64,000 nt of DNA from Chitinophaga caeni (lineage in GTDB: Bacteria; Bacteroidota; Bacteroidia; Chitinophagales; Chitinophagaceae), in assembly GCF_002557795.1 (NCBI RefSeq), contig NZ_CP023777.1, forward strand, positions 4,907,001 through 4,971,000, given 5' to 3'. Shown in pieces: positions 34,854-42,358 of this stretch. The position numbers were made by a program, and so were the translations under genes. The notes beneath the pieces were generated by a model that was not told where the DNA came from, did not search any database, and was given only the letters and a program-made list of their open reading frames with translations. Numbering within the stretch: the first letter of the stretch is position 1; each line of letters starts with the position of its first letter.

Positions 34854-36061
34854 TATCTGCTACCTCCTTTTTTCTTTATTTCAGCTTGGTGCCTTAATTC
34901 TAAGATGGTTCTATATTTAAATTGTTGAGCGTGAAATGCACCTTTTTTAATAGAATTTTGGTCATCTTCCGAATCCCATTTTGAAGGATAGCCATTTGAA
35001 CCTGAATTCATTTTGCTATTAAAATGCGCACCAAGTTGTAGAGTAGCATAACTAAATCCTAAAGTAAATCCTGACGCAGCCCATAAATAGTTGCCAAAAT
35101 TCATATGATTATGTACAGTATAATCTCCTTCGGGTAAAAATAGCATTGGAGAAGGACTATTGAGAGGGTCGCTACTTGCACCTTGTGAAGCATATTTTGT
35201 AGGTATTAAAGAATATGAATAATCAAAAGGTTGCCCCCCTTTACTTTTCTTGTAAAAACTTCTTAAACTATTTTTATTATCATATTTAAACGCACCTTGT
35301 GAAGTAAGAATTCCTTTTAATTCACCATTACTAACAAAAATAAGTTTATCTATGATACCATCTCTTATCTGTTGGGCATCGGCTTGTGGGTCTGCAAATT
35401 CAAATCTTAGACCATCCCAAATTTCTTGCTTGTTCTTGCCTTTACCTATGGATTTCATACTTCCATACGAACCAATTTGACCAAAAGCATCAGTATCAAA
35501 CATACCTAAATATTTTCCATCTGATTTATTAAATCTATATGTAGTGTCCCCTAAAACATCAATATTGAAAATGGGATTATTTGCAAAAGTTGCATAATTA
35601 GAAATAGATGGATGGGGTTTTGGGTCTGTGTTCCACCTGCGACCTAAACGGCTATCATACTCCCAAAACTCCGCTGTATAACTATTTTCCTCTCCTTTAA
35701 TCTCATCTGATTTCTCCTGCCCATTAAACCCATACCTATACCCCCAACCATTAAACACCCTTCCCGGCATCTGCATTCCGAAAGGGTAATAATCCGTCGC
35801 GCTCAACAAATCTACATCATAATACGCAACCGTCAAACCATCATTTTCATAAACCGGGATGCGTTTATCGCTGATCGTGGCCAGCACGTTGCCCAGGTGG
35901 TTCGTCAGCTCGTAGGTGCGGCGGCCTTCGGAGAGCCAGCTCGTGTCGATATCGAAGGTCGTACTTAGGTCCAAGCCGGGGTTCCACAGGCCGAGGCGGC
36001 TGCTGCCGTAGAGGTGCTGCTCAAGCTGGTAAAATAACAAAAGTCTGACACTATCTGACAC
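34853..36061 (-). CDS. Rhs C-terminal region with an Ntox44-related tip
   Basis: Rhs core of the second subtype starts near 36033 ([20 protein letters not shown]) and continues [37 protein letters not shown] and FWEYDSRLGRRWNTDPKPHP. The tip of about 240 residues contains YTVHNHMNFGNYLWAASGFT, LGFSYATLQLGAHFN and WDSEDDQNSIKKGAFHA, an arrangement close to the Ntox44 pattern. Residues before EQHLYG come from a GACACTATC repeat, probably IS-end debris, so the original N-terminus is missing. Confidence 0.7.
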   Translation of the reverse strand: MSDSVRLLLFYQLEQHLYGSSRLGLWNPGLDLSTTFDIDTSWLSEGRRTYELTNHLGNVLATISDKRIPVYENDGLTVAYYDVDLLSATDYYPFGMQMPGRVFNGWGYRYGFNGQEKSDEIKGEENSYTAEFWEYDSRLGRRWNTDPKPHPSISNYATFANNPIFNIDVLGDTTYRFNKSDGKYLGMFDTDAFGQIGSYGSMKSIGKGKNKQEIWDGLRFEFADPQADAQQIRDGIIDKLIFVSNGELKGILTSQGAFKYDNKNSLRSFYKKSKGGQPFDYSYSLIPTKYASQGASSDPLNSPSPMLFLPEGDYTVHNHMNFGNYLWAASGFTLGFSYATLQLGAHFNSKMNSGSNGYPSKWDSEDDQNSIKKGAFHAQQFKYRTILELRHQAEIKKKGGSR

Positions 36062-36072
36062 TATCAGAATAT

Positions 36073-36522
36073 CTAATAATGCAAATGACTTTTATAAGCC
36101 TTCCCATAATCTACATAATATTCAAAATTATAATTGCCTTCTGAGTATCCACTACTTAATAAAAAAATATATTTTTTCTCTCTATTGTGGATAGTATCTT
36201 TCAAATATTCATTTTCATAAAACTCAAAAATTTGATTTGTACTATCCTTACTTACGAGTTCAAAAAAAGTAAATGTTTGATTTGGGTATGCCGTCCCTTG
36301 CTTAATAGGCAAAGCACTTAAACATTTTCCATCTTTAGGAATAGAATAAACAATGCACCCATCTTTATCATACTGTTTTTGACCGTTCTTTTGATTAAAA
36401 TAAACAGTAACCTTTCCAACATATCCACTTGGAATAAAATGCTTTTCGCAATGCAATGTGTGATCGCATGACATCAGCATAAAACTTAAACCAACAACAA
36501 TAACCCATAAACTTATTTTCAT
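36073..36522 (-). CDS. DUF6843-like lipoprotein, putative immunity protein
   Basis: The 149-residue C-terminal part of the fused frame has its own signal peptide and lipobox (LSFMLMSC, residues 12-19) and can start at the ATG at 36522. CEKHFIPSGYVGKVTVYFNQ and the Cys-containing DGCIVYSIPKDGKCLS resemble DUF6843 proteins. Translation from its own ATG would give a normal exported protein even if the fusion is real. Confidence 0.65.
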   Translation of the reverse strand: MKISLWVIVVGLSFMLMSCDHTLHCEKHFIPSGYVGKVTVYFNQKNGQKQYDKDGCIVYSIPKDGKCLSALPIKQGTAYPNQTFTFFELVSKDSTNQIFEFYENEYLKDTIHNREKKYIFLLSSGYSEGNYNFEYYVDYGKAYKSHLHY

Positions 36523-37437
36523 ACTAAGGAATTTTTTTCCAGGTAAATCTCTCGCTGGAGAGGCATTGGATATTTGAGCATTATAAGTCGCAGGACTCAC
36601 TACAACATCATTTCCATTTCTATCCTTGGTATAAACGCCATTAAAATTTCCATCTTGATCTGTAGATATCTTGGTATTAAATGTTCTTGAAAGAGATAGC
36701 TCTGAACCTGATAGTGCTTGAAGTATATTACTTTTTGCAGGCGAAGTATAGGCGCCTATAAACAATTTTGTACCCTTTGCATCTTCAATAAATGATTCAA
36801 ATGCAGGAAAACCTTTCCCAATCAAACTATAAGAAACATTTATATATCCATCTGATATATGATTATCTATAGATGTTTCCCCTGTCCAAACTATCGGTTG
36901 ATCAATCAATGAACTAATCGGGTCAAGTATAGGAAAGGGTGCAAGTGGAGCCTGCCCCTCAATTCTGGCCTTTACTGAAACTTCACTCCCATTACGTTGT
37001 GCATTCCACATGATAACTTCTGGATTTACTATTGGCGCGGTCTTCAATGCCTCACCTGTTTCTCCATCATACCTTATTGTATTGCCAAATTGCTTGGCAA
37101 CTGTTAAGGTAGCTTTTGCAGCAGATATATCTAAAGTCATTGCAGTGGACACTTTAGTCTTGATCATATTATCTGACAAAATAGAAAATCCACGATGATC
37201 TCCAGAATACTTATACTGCCCTCCGCTAGCTATCTCTCCGAAAAACTCCCAAGGAGCAAAACTTCTTTGGTGTATAATATATTTTTCTAGCCCATCTAAA
37301 TCTATACTTCTAATTACATCCCCCTCAGCGTACGAATATGGACAATTCCATGGATAAGATTTCGCCAACGGATCTACAGATAATTTTCCAATTCTGGGAT
37401 CATATATCCTGAACCCATAATCGTATTGGTTTCCCAC
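36073..37437 (-). CDS. Rhs tail and toxin tip fused in frame to a lipoprotein immunity protein
   Basis: One 454-residue frame contains an Rhs tail (YDYGFRIYDPRIGKLSVDPL), a tip of about 270 residues (KYSGDHRGFSILSDN and onward), and then a complete lipoprotein from MKISLWVIVV. The join is GKKFLSMKIS, made by seven A residues at 36532-36538. With six A the tip would end NSLV-TGA, the TGA overlapping the immunity ATG. A one-base gain therefore turned an ATGA overlap into a fusion. The upstream Rhs part is out of frame at the KGEG site (four G). Confidence 0.75.
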   Translation of the reverse strand: MGNQYDYGFRIYDPRIGKLSVDPLAKSYPWNCPYSYAEGDVIRSIDLDGLEKYIIHQRSFAPWEFFGEIASGGQYKYSGDHRGFSILSDNMIKTKVSTAMTLDISAAKATLTVAKQFGNTIRYDGETGEALKTAPIVNPEVIMWNAQRNGSEVSVKARIEGQAPLAPFPILDPISSLIDQPIVWTGETSIDNHISDGYINVSYSLIGKGFPAFESFIEDAKGTKLFIGAYTSPAKSNILQALSGSELSLSRTFNTKISTDQDGNFNGVYTKDRNGNDVVVSPATYNAQISNASPARDLPGKKFLSMKISLWVIVVGLSFMLMSCDHTLHCEKHFIPSGYVGKVTVYFNQKNGQKQYDKDGCIVYSIPKDGKCLSALPIKQGTAYPNQTFTFFELVSKDSTNQIFEFYENEYLKDTIHNREKKYIFLLSSGYSEGNYNFEYYVDYGKAYKSHLHY

Positions 37438-37560
37438 CCCTTCGCCTCGTTATCATTCTCCTTCCCATTAAACCCGTACCGATACCCTCCACCGTTAAAC
37501 ACCCTTCCCGGTATCTGCATACCGAAAGGGTAATAATCCACCGCGCTCAACAAATTATCC
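37438..37560 (-). pseudogene. 5' piece of the Rhs tail, out of frame
   Basis: [20 protein letters not shown] and YGFNGKENDNEAKG precede the 36073 frame but are separated from it by a missing G in the AAGGGG run at about 37436. The start of this piece abuts an IS-end remnant at 37558. Confidence 0.6.
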
Positions 37561-37612
37561 CCATTCCCCGACTTTTGAATTTACACATATTTTACTAGAT
37601 AGTGTCGGGGCT
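37558..37612 (+). mobile_element. Remnant of an IS256-type right end
   Basis: ATTCCCCGACTTTTGAATTT, ACACAT and GATAGTGTCGGGG align with the right end of the truncated IS256 copies (ATTCCCCGATTTTTAAGTTT, ACACAC). Only about 55 bp remain. GACACTATC also occurs twice at 36047-36065, suggesting a former element between these points. Confidence 0.5.
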
Positions 37613-37618
37613 TTATGT

Positions 37619-38101
37619 TTAAAGTAAATTTTGAGTTCTGAAAAACTGCTCCATATCCGATTTAAACCGTTCCTTGTCAAAATCCTTGACTTTCTTAAGC
37701 AAAGTATCTAAATTATTTAAAGACTTTAAAATCTCTAATGCTAATATGCGAGTGCTCTCGTCGTTGGTGAAGCTTATGAATTTGTGATATAACGCTCCTT
37801 CTATCTTTACACTGTAGTTAAAGTATTTGCTCATTTCAAACTTCTCGCCCGTATGCTTATTTGTCAATAATTTGTGTTCTACATATTTGGGCTTAAAACC
37901 TCTGTATAAATGCTCATAGTCTTTTGGCATATTCACAACATAAAGAATGATTTCATATTCAAGGATACTATCTCCGTAATCTTGCTTACCTATATAGGTA
38001 TTTATTCTATTAGTTAATTCGCTAACTACTTTCTCTGTATTCGTACGAATAGTTTCAGAAAGAGTAATCTCGAATAACCTTAAACTAATAACAAACTTCA
38101 T
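37619..38101 (-). CDS. Putative immunity protein (160 aa)
   Basis: From the Met at 38101 the product is MKFVISLRLFEITLSETIRT and about 140 further residues, helical and basic at the end (RFKSDMEQFFRTQNLL). An alternative start 34 codons upstream overlaps the decayed tip and is rejected. It has no signal peptide. It follows a tip with a YGETSSKSDRYS motif that may be a GIY-YIG/URI-type nuclease, so a cytoplasmic antidote fits. Confidence 0.6.
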   Translation of the reverse strand: MKFVISLRLFEITLSETIRTNTEKVVSELTNRINTYIGKQDYGDSILEYEIILYVVNMPKDYEHLYRGFKPKYVEHKLLTNKHTGEKFEMSKYFNYSVKIEGALYHKFISFTNDESTRILALEILKSLNNLDTLLKKVKDFDKERFKSDMEQFFRTQNLL

Positions 38102-38230
38102 TCTATCTAAAAATTTTATTGCCCGGAGGTAAATGTCCGTGTTGGAAAAAATAGTTATAAATAGCCGTCTTTTCAGCAACTTTGATTTGTACTTGATTAC
38201 CAAAAAATAACTTATTCTCCTTTACACCCC

Positions 38231-38445
38231 CTACCCTATTCTTTCTAATTCACCCAGTGAATATCTATCACTTTTTGAAGAAGTTTCACCATATTTCCAT
38301 ACTGCACCAGTATTCAAATGAGTAGTTGAATTTGCCCTGTTACCCCACGTTAAAACCGGATATTGTCCCTAAGCATTTGCAGTAAGAGAATACCCATAGC
38401 CCTGCGGACCAACATTTCGTCCGCATTAGTTATACCCTTAGCGGC
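38231..38445 (-). pseudogene. Decayed orphan toxin tip, possibly URI/GIY-YIG-like
   Basis: The tip starts at the junction GCCGCTAAGGG (38435-38445). Recognisable pieces are NVGPQGYGYSLTANA, a TAG/TAA, then GQYPVLTWGNRANSTTHLNT and GAVWKYGETSSKSDRYSLGE. VWKYGET...RYS is reminiscent of the V-Y-K-I-G-x-T...R core of GIY-YIG nucleases, but the match is weak. At least one stop and one frameshift interrupt it. Confidence 0.45.
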
Positions 38446-38446
38446 A

Positions 38447-38782
38447 TTACTCTTTCAGTTCGTCAACTATTTCTTGCAATCGTTCTTTTGTTATCTCTCC
38501 ATTTATTTCGGGACTGGATAATTCAAATATAGTTTCCTGCATTTTTTCATCTGCAAACTCCATATCATCTCTACATTCAATTACATTTGCCCAATTTGTT
38601 AGAGTTTCAAAATTGATTTCATCATTTATACTTCTTTTCAAAAGATTGGATAAATCCTCTGTACTTATTTTAAACAAGGGCTTTTCAATATCCCAAGGAT
38701 ATTGAGATAGCTCTTTCTCTAAAACTTCAATATTTCCTTGAAGCAAAACCAAATCTTTTAATATCTCTATTCTGTTTCTCAT
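38447..38782 (-). CDS. Putative immunity protein (111 aa)
   Basis: From ATG 38782 the 111-residue protein is MRNRIEILKDLVLLQGNIEV and an acidic helical body ending IVDELKE. It starts one base after the TAA of the orphan tip. It resembles the acidic helix bundles often seen as immunity proteins, but no family is named. The next cassette's junction begins one base after its own stop. Confidence 0.65.
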   Translation of the reverse strand: MRNRIEILKDLVLLQGNIEVLEKELSQYPWDIEKPLFKISTEDLSNLLKRSINDEINFETLTNWANVIECRDDMEFADEKMQETIFELSSPEINGEITKERLQEIVDELKE

Positions 38783-38783
38783 A

Positions 38784-39056
38784 TTACATTTTGGATTTAA
38801 TGTGAATGATACTTCCATCAGGAGCGAATGTCGTCTTCAACATTTTGAAAGTTTCCCCTTGTGGATTCACCCATTTCTGATACAAGGCACGTGAACCTGG
38901 GACTTTTCCTGGTGATGTGGCCTTAAATAAATAATTCCCATCTTCTAACAACTCAAAAGATGCATTTGCTTTAGAGTTTGCAGGAATTTTACTTACAAAT
39001 TGGCTGTTATTGCTCTTAACTGCTCCTTCTAATATGTTTTCTCCCGTCTTAGCGGC
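38784..39056 (-). CDS. Orphan toxin tip, intact but start-less (90 aa)
   Basis: An uninterrupted frame of 90 codons opens at GCCGCTAAGACGGGA (39042-39056): AAKTGENILEGAVKSNNSQF, then VSKIPANSKANASFELLEDG and YLFKATSPGKVPGSRALYQK, ending IIHIKSKM. There is no start codon at or near the junction. The compact beta-rich tip with conserved basic residues could be a small RNase (it looks like the BECR-type tips), but that is a guess. The antidote gene starts one base after its stop. Confidence 0.65.
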   Translation of the reverse strand, partial: AAKTGENILEGAVKSNNSQFVSKIPANSKANASFELLEDGNYLFKATSPGKVPGSRALYQKWVNPQGETFKMLKTTFAPDGSIIHIKSKM

Positions 39057-39064
39057 TTTTTGTG

Positions 39065-39445
39065 TTACTCTTGTTCTATACCTATATCCTTAGCCCAAAA
39101 TTCCATTTTTTGACCTTCGTAAAATTCTAAATAAAAATAGCCTCTACCATTTTCCGAAACCTCAATTAGCTCTCCGTTAAGTTCAACTCTTCCTCTGTAT
39201 AAGTTATCGAGAGTTAGTCCCTCTATTTCTTTTACATTAAAAAAATCCACCGTAGTTATTTTGACCTCTGTGAATTTTAAAGACAAAAAAAGACCGTCAA
39301 TCAGACTTTTGAAAACGATTAATAATATACTATCAGAGTACGATATCTTTTCACAACTGTAATCATTGTGAAAGTCGTAATAATGATTATTGTAATCATA
39401 CTGCGCTAAGTTTTTTATAAACTCTATTGATGTCGCTAGTTTCAT
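39065..39445 (-). CDS. Putative immunity protein (126 aa)
   Basis: From the Met at 39445 the protein starts MKLATSIEFIKNLAQYDYNN. It is acidic and cytoplasmic, with YRGRVELNGELIEVSENGRG in a beta-rich second half. It follows the TAA of a residual tip by one base. A start four codons earlier is possible. Confidence 0.65.
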   Translation of the reverse strand: MKLATSIEFIKNLAQYDYNNHYYDFHNDYSCEKISYSDSILLIVFKSLIDGLFLSLKFTEVKITTVDFFNVKEIEGLTLDNLYRGRVELNGELIEVSENGRGYFYLEFYEGQKMEFWAKDIGIEQE

Positions 39446-39446
39446 A

Positions 39447-39641
39447 TTAGTTACCAAATTTTTCCAAGTATTTTCTAATCGTTCTTACATCTTGTTGCGT
39501 CATTGGAGACCGCCAACACGTTACCGAGATGGTTCGTTAACTCGAATTGCTTAGTACCCAACGTATTCCAGCTCGTACTTACCGTGCCACCGCTGCCGAG
39601 TTTCACACCTGGCCGGAACAGGCCCAGGCGCGAGCTCCCGT
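39447..39641 (-). pseudogene. Rhs core fragment joined to the last codons of a toxin tip
   Basis: [20 protein letters not shown] and [20 protein letters not shown] are Rhs core (about 39508-39641). After VLAV the sequence jumps to MTQQDVRTIRKYLEKFGN-stop, the end of a tip, one base before the immunity gene. Everything between core and tip end is deleted. Weak Rhs-like similarity (NIHYLDASSGMG) continues to about 39700. Confidence 0.6.
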
Positions 39642-39762
39642 GACCAATGGGCGACCCATCGCCCCCATCCCGGAGGACGCGTCCAGGTAATGGATGTTCG
39701 CAGATAGTGTCATAAACCTAAATCTTAAGATCAATAACCAAATGTGTTGCCCTACTTTTAAC

Positions 39763-40551
39763 CTACACAGAGTAATTATTAATGATCAGAAGAGCCTGAT
39801 CACTCAACACCTTCTCAAGAAAATGAATGAACAAATCTCTTTCTTGATTCAAAACATCATCATTGGTCGGCAAAATAGACATCATATGATCATAAAGCAA
39901 GCTTGCCCTCTTTTGATCGAGGAGATGTGGCATGATTATATTCTCGTCGGGCTCGCCTAAAATCGGCAAAGAATTAATATCGTCCGGCACACCGTCATAT
40001 TGATAATGATTAAATATCAATTCTGAATATTTTGCCAGATATTTCTCATAAAAATCCTTTGAAAATGAAATTTCTCCGGATACAAACCATTGCTCTCTAT
40101 AAACAACTAAACACTTATAGTGCAAATATGCTCTTTTAAAAACCGAGTTGTCACCAGAAATGTCACCTATGGATAGCTTAGATAAAAAATTTTCTAAATC
40201 AATCCTCAAGCTCCTTCTTGAAGAAGATATATACTCCTCATATAAAAGAGATTGACGATACCTATTATAATACACTAAAAAACTATCCCTACCCTTTGTA
40301 TCCGAGTCAAGCGACTTTATCATTTCATAGGTTATATCTCTTAAAGAACTAATCGACAAGTCCTCAATTGAATCAACATTACCATAACATTTTTTATCTA
40401 GTAAAGTAAATGAAAGGCGCAGATCTTGCTCCTTAATATTTCTCATATTTGTATTTTTACATGAAAAACTTAAAATAGCTATTAAAAATAGAACCCCATA
40501 TAAGAAGCCCACACTTAAGCTATCTATCCTGAACAATTTACCACTTCTCAT
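39763..40551 (-). CDS. Lipoprotein, putative immunity protein (262 aa)
   Basis: The N-terminus has a hydrophobic segment and lipobox (LIAILSFSC near residues 23-31), preceded by a long basic region. The body is helical, with LPILGEPDENIIMPHLLDQK. It starts 15 bp after the end of a decayed orphan tip. Family unknown. Helix-rich periplasmic lipoproteins as antidotes would point to a toxin active in the envelope. Confidence 0.6.
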   Translation of the reverse strand: MRSGKLFRIDSLSVGFLYGVLFLIAILSFSCKNTNMRNIKEQDLRLSFTLLDKKCYGNVDSIEDLSISSLRDITYEMIKSLDSDTKGRDSFLVYYNRYRQSLLYEEYISSSRRSLRIDLENFLSKLSIGDISGDNSVFKRAYLHYKCLVVYREQWFVSGEISFSKDFYEKYLAKYSELIFNHYQYDGVPDDINSLPILGEPDENIIMPHLLDQKRASLLYDHMMSILPTNDDVLNQERDLFIHFLEKVLSDQALLIINNYSV

Positions 40552-40566
40552 TATTATATTTCTTTA

Positions 40567-40945
40567 TTAACCACCACCCTTCCTATCTTCAAGCAACGTC
40601 TCTTTACTTGTATCTTGCTTTATTTCTGTTATAATATCTGTTGTTGCTTCATGAACCTCCTTAAACAACCCGCTTTTTAACAACAAGCTCCCTCCCAAAC
40701 TTTTAAGTTCACTATACTTGACACTGAATATTGTAGAATTACCATTGACCGCCTTAAGATATGCAGCCTTATCAACCTCAAGAACACTATACTGAATATT
40801 GCCTGATGTGGATTTATTTGCTTTAGCATTCGCTATTGCCTGATCGTACCCCTCAATATGATTATTCGCAATGTACCAACATCACTATTCTCACTAATAG
40901 TCTTAACACGAGCTACGCTTTGTATATCGTCTTAAAAATAACCAT
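40567..40945 (-). pseudogene. Decayed orphan toxin tip
   Basis: A readable segment WYIANNHIEGYDQAIANAKA, QYSVLEVDKAAYLKAVNGNS, SLGGSLLLKSGLFKEVHEAT ends EDRKGGG-stop before the lipoprotein gene. Upstream, ARVKTISENSDV lies in another frame, so a frameshift near 40880 broke it. No family recognised. Confidence 0.5.
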
Positions 40946-40949
40946 TACT

Positions 40950-41195
40950 TTAAAGAACCACCCCTTCCGCTAAAACCTTATATCCTTCTCTTATTGTAAA
41001 TTTATTGCCTACTACAAGCTCCGCTCGAAAAAATTCAGGCTCAATAAAACTAACAGCAATTTCAAACTTATCAGGCTCCGGCATTTGATGAAAATCCAAA
41101 ATCTTACCAGACATACATTTATCACCAAAGCAAAACAAAAAAGCCCTTCTTCCTATAATAACACCTTTACTTTCCCATTTAATATTTCCTCTCAT
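40950..41195 (-). CDS. Small beta-barrel (EF-Tu domain-like) putative immunity protein
   Basis: The 81-residue protein reads MRGNIKWESKGVIIGRRAFL ... FEIAVSFIEPEFFRAELVVG and IREGYKVLAEGVVL, the layout of the EF-Tu C-terminal beta-barrel-like family often annotated next to toxins. It begins 7 bp after the Rhs tail stop. It should be cytoplasmic. Confidence 0.65.
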   Translation of the reverse strand: MRGNIKWESKGVIIGRRAFLFCFGDKCMSGKILDFHQMPEPDKFEIAVSFIEPEFFRAELVVGNKFTIREGYKVLAEGVVL

Positions 41196-41202
41196 TGCAT
41201 TT

Positions 41203-42300
41203 CTATTTTACATTTATGATAGCCTTATTGAGTTGTTGCAATCTTTCGGGACTAACAAAATAAAACTGCCTACCAACATCAGTCCCATTCTCAAAAATAA
41301 AGCTCCCGTCTACTTTTACTTTAAGCACAGTATTACCCTCTTTTCCCACCCAATTTAAATACCAATTGGCATCATCCATATTTGTCCAAAATAATTTACC
41401 CTCGTAAGCTGAAATCTTAGAAACTAGCGGTGGTTGCCTAAAACCATTCGCCACAACATCCGCAGCTTCTTCGTTCGTAACAACACGGTAAATCGTATTA
41501 GTATTCCGAACTCCTCTCGCCCATCCATTATACATATTCATTCCTCCACTAGCAAATTCCCTCCTGCCCTCCATGCTAAAGTTTGCAGACAATCTAAATA
41601 TTCTATCCCACTTTGACTCACCTTCATGCTCACCCGGTTCTCCTCGCCATGCTCTATACGCCTCCACCCGCGAATCAAAACTTCCCCTATTATTCTGCCA
41701 AAACTGATTAAATCCTCCAGGAGTAAAATTATTTGCCGGAATTGAGTTAGGTGCCTGTTTAACAACTCCATTTACAGCAAACATCCGCTCATCTCCCAGA
41801 TGAATACGATCACCGTTCTTTGCCGTATACTCATAACCCGGCGCCCTATAAATCGCTCCTTTTCCATAAATGCGCTCAGCAGACTTTTGATCTACGACCC
41901 GATCATCCCATTTCATTTCACCTCCTGTTTGCACCCATTCATCCAGGGCTCCAGTCGGGTCAATGTTGTTAATAGGATTGTTACGCATGGAGTTATAAGG
42001 CGTCCATGCAACACGCTCACTACTCATAGGGTCAACTGACAAGAACTTGGCTACCCGTGGATCGTACACACGCATACCAAAGTCAATCTGGTTCCCCTCA
42101 CCCTTCACCTCGTTATCATTCTCTTTCCCGTTAAACCCATACCGATACCCACCACTATTAAACACCCTTCCCGGCATCTGCATTCCGAAAGGATAATAAT
42201 CCGTCGCGCTCAACAGCTCAGCATCATTATAATCAACCGTAGATCCACTACCGCGGGCGAGCTTCTTATTCGAAATTACTGCCCAAAGATGAACGTTCAC
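41203..42300 (-). CDS. Rhs tail with an ADP-ribosyltransferase-like tip
   Basis: Rhs core from about 42285 ([20 protein letters not shown]), [17 protein letters not shown] and FGMRVYDPRVAKFLSVDPMS leads to a tip of about 240 residues. Its last 95 residues, TIYRVVTNEEAADVVANGFR, then YEGKLFWTNMDDANWYLNW, resemble ART-type toxins (Y-R-V start, G-K-x-F-W, later FENGTDVGRQFYF). The substrate is unknown. The true N-terminus is replaced by a transposase fragment (42289-42351) and the group II intron. This is the most upstream Rhs tail of the main array. Confidence 0.7.
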   Translation of the reverse strand: MNVHLWAVISNKKLARGSGSTVDYNDAELLSATDYYPFGMQMPGRVFNSGGYRYGFNGKENDNEVKGEGNQIDFGMRVYDPRVAKFLSVDPMSSERVAWTPYNSMRNNPINNIDPTGALDEWVQTGGEMKWDDRVVDQKSAERIYGKGAIYRAPGYEYTAKNGDRIHLGDERMFAVNGVVKQAPNSIPANNFTPGGFNQFWQNNRGSFDSRVEAYRAWRGEPGEHEGESKWDRIFRLSANFSMEGRREFASGGMNMYNGWARGVRNTNTIYRVVTNEEAADVVANGFRQPPLVSKISAYEGKLFWTNMDDANWYLNWVGKEGNTVLKVKVDGSFIFENGTDVGRQFYFVSPERLQQLNKAIINVK

Positions 42301-42351
42301 ATCTGTTTGCGCTCATGGATGCTTTCTTTGCTAAGCATAAATTGCAAAGCC
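42289..42351 (+). pseudogene. C-terminal fragment of a transposase
   Basis: KDERSHLFALMDAFFAKHKL then QSLLN-stop reads on the plus strand between the Rhs tail and the group II intron. It looks like the end of a transposase or other IS protein, but it is too short to name. Confidence 0.35.
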
Positions 42352-42358
42352 TCTTAAA

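Noticed and set aside
31621..37440. Taking all homopolymer frameshifts as phase variation
   Set aside because: Sequencing or assembly error and plain decay explain them as well; no reads are available, so phase variation is kept only as a hypothesis.
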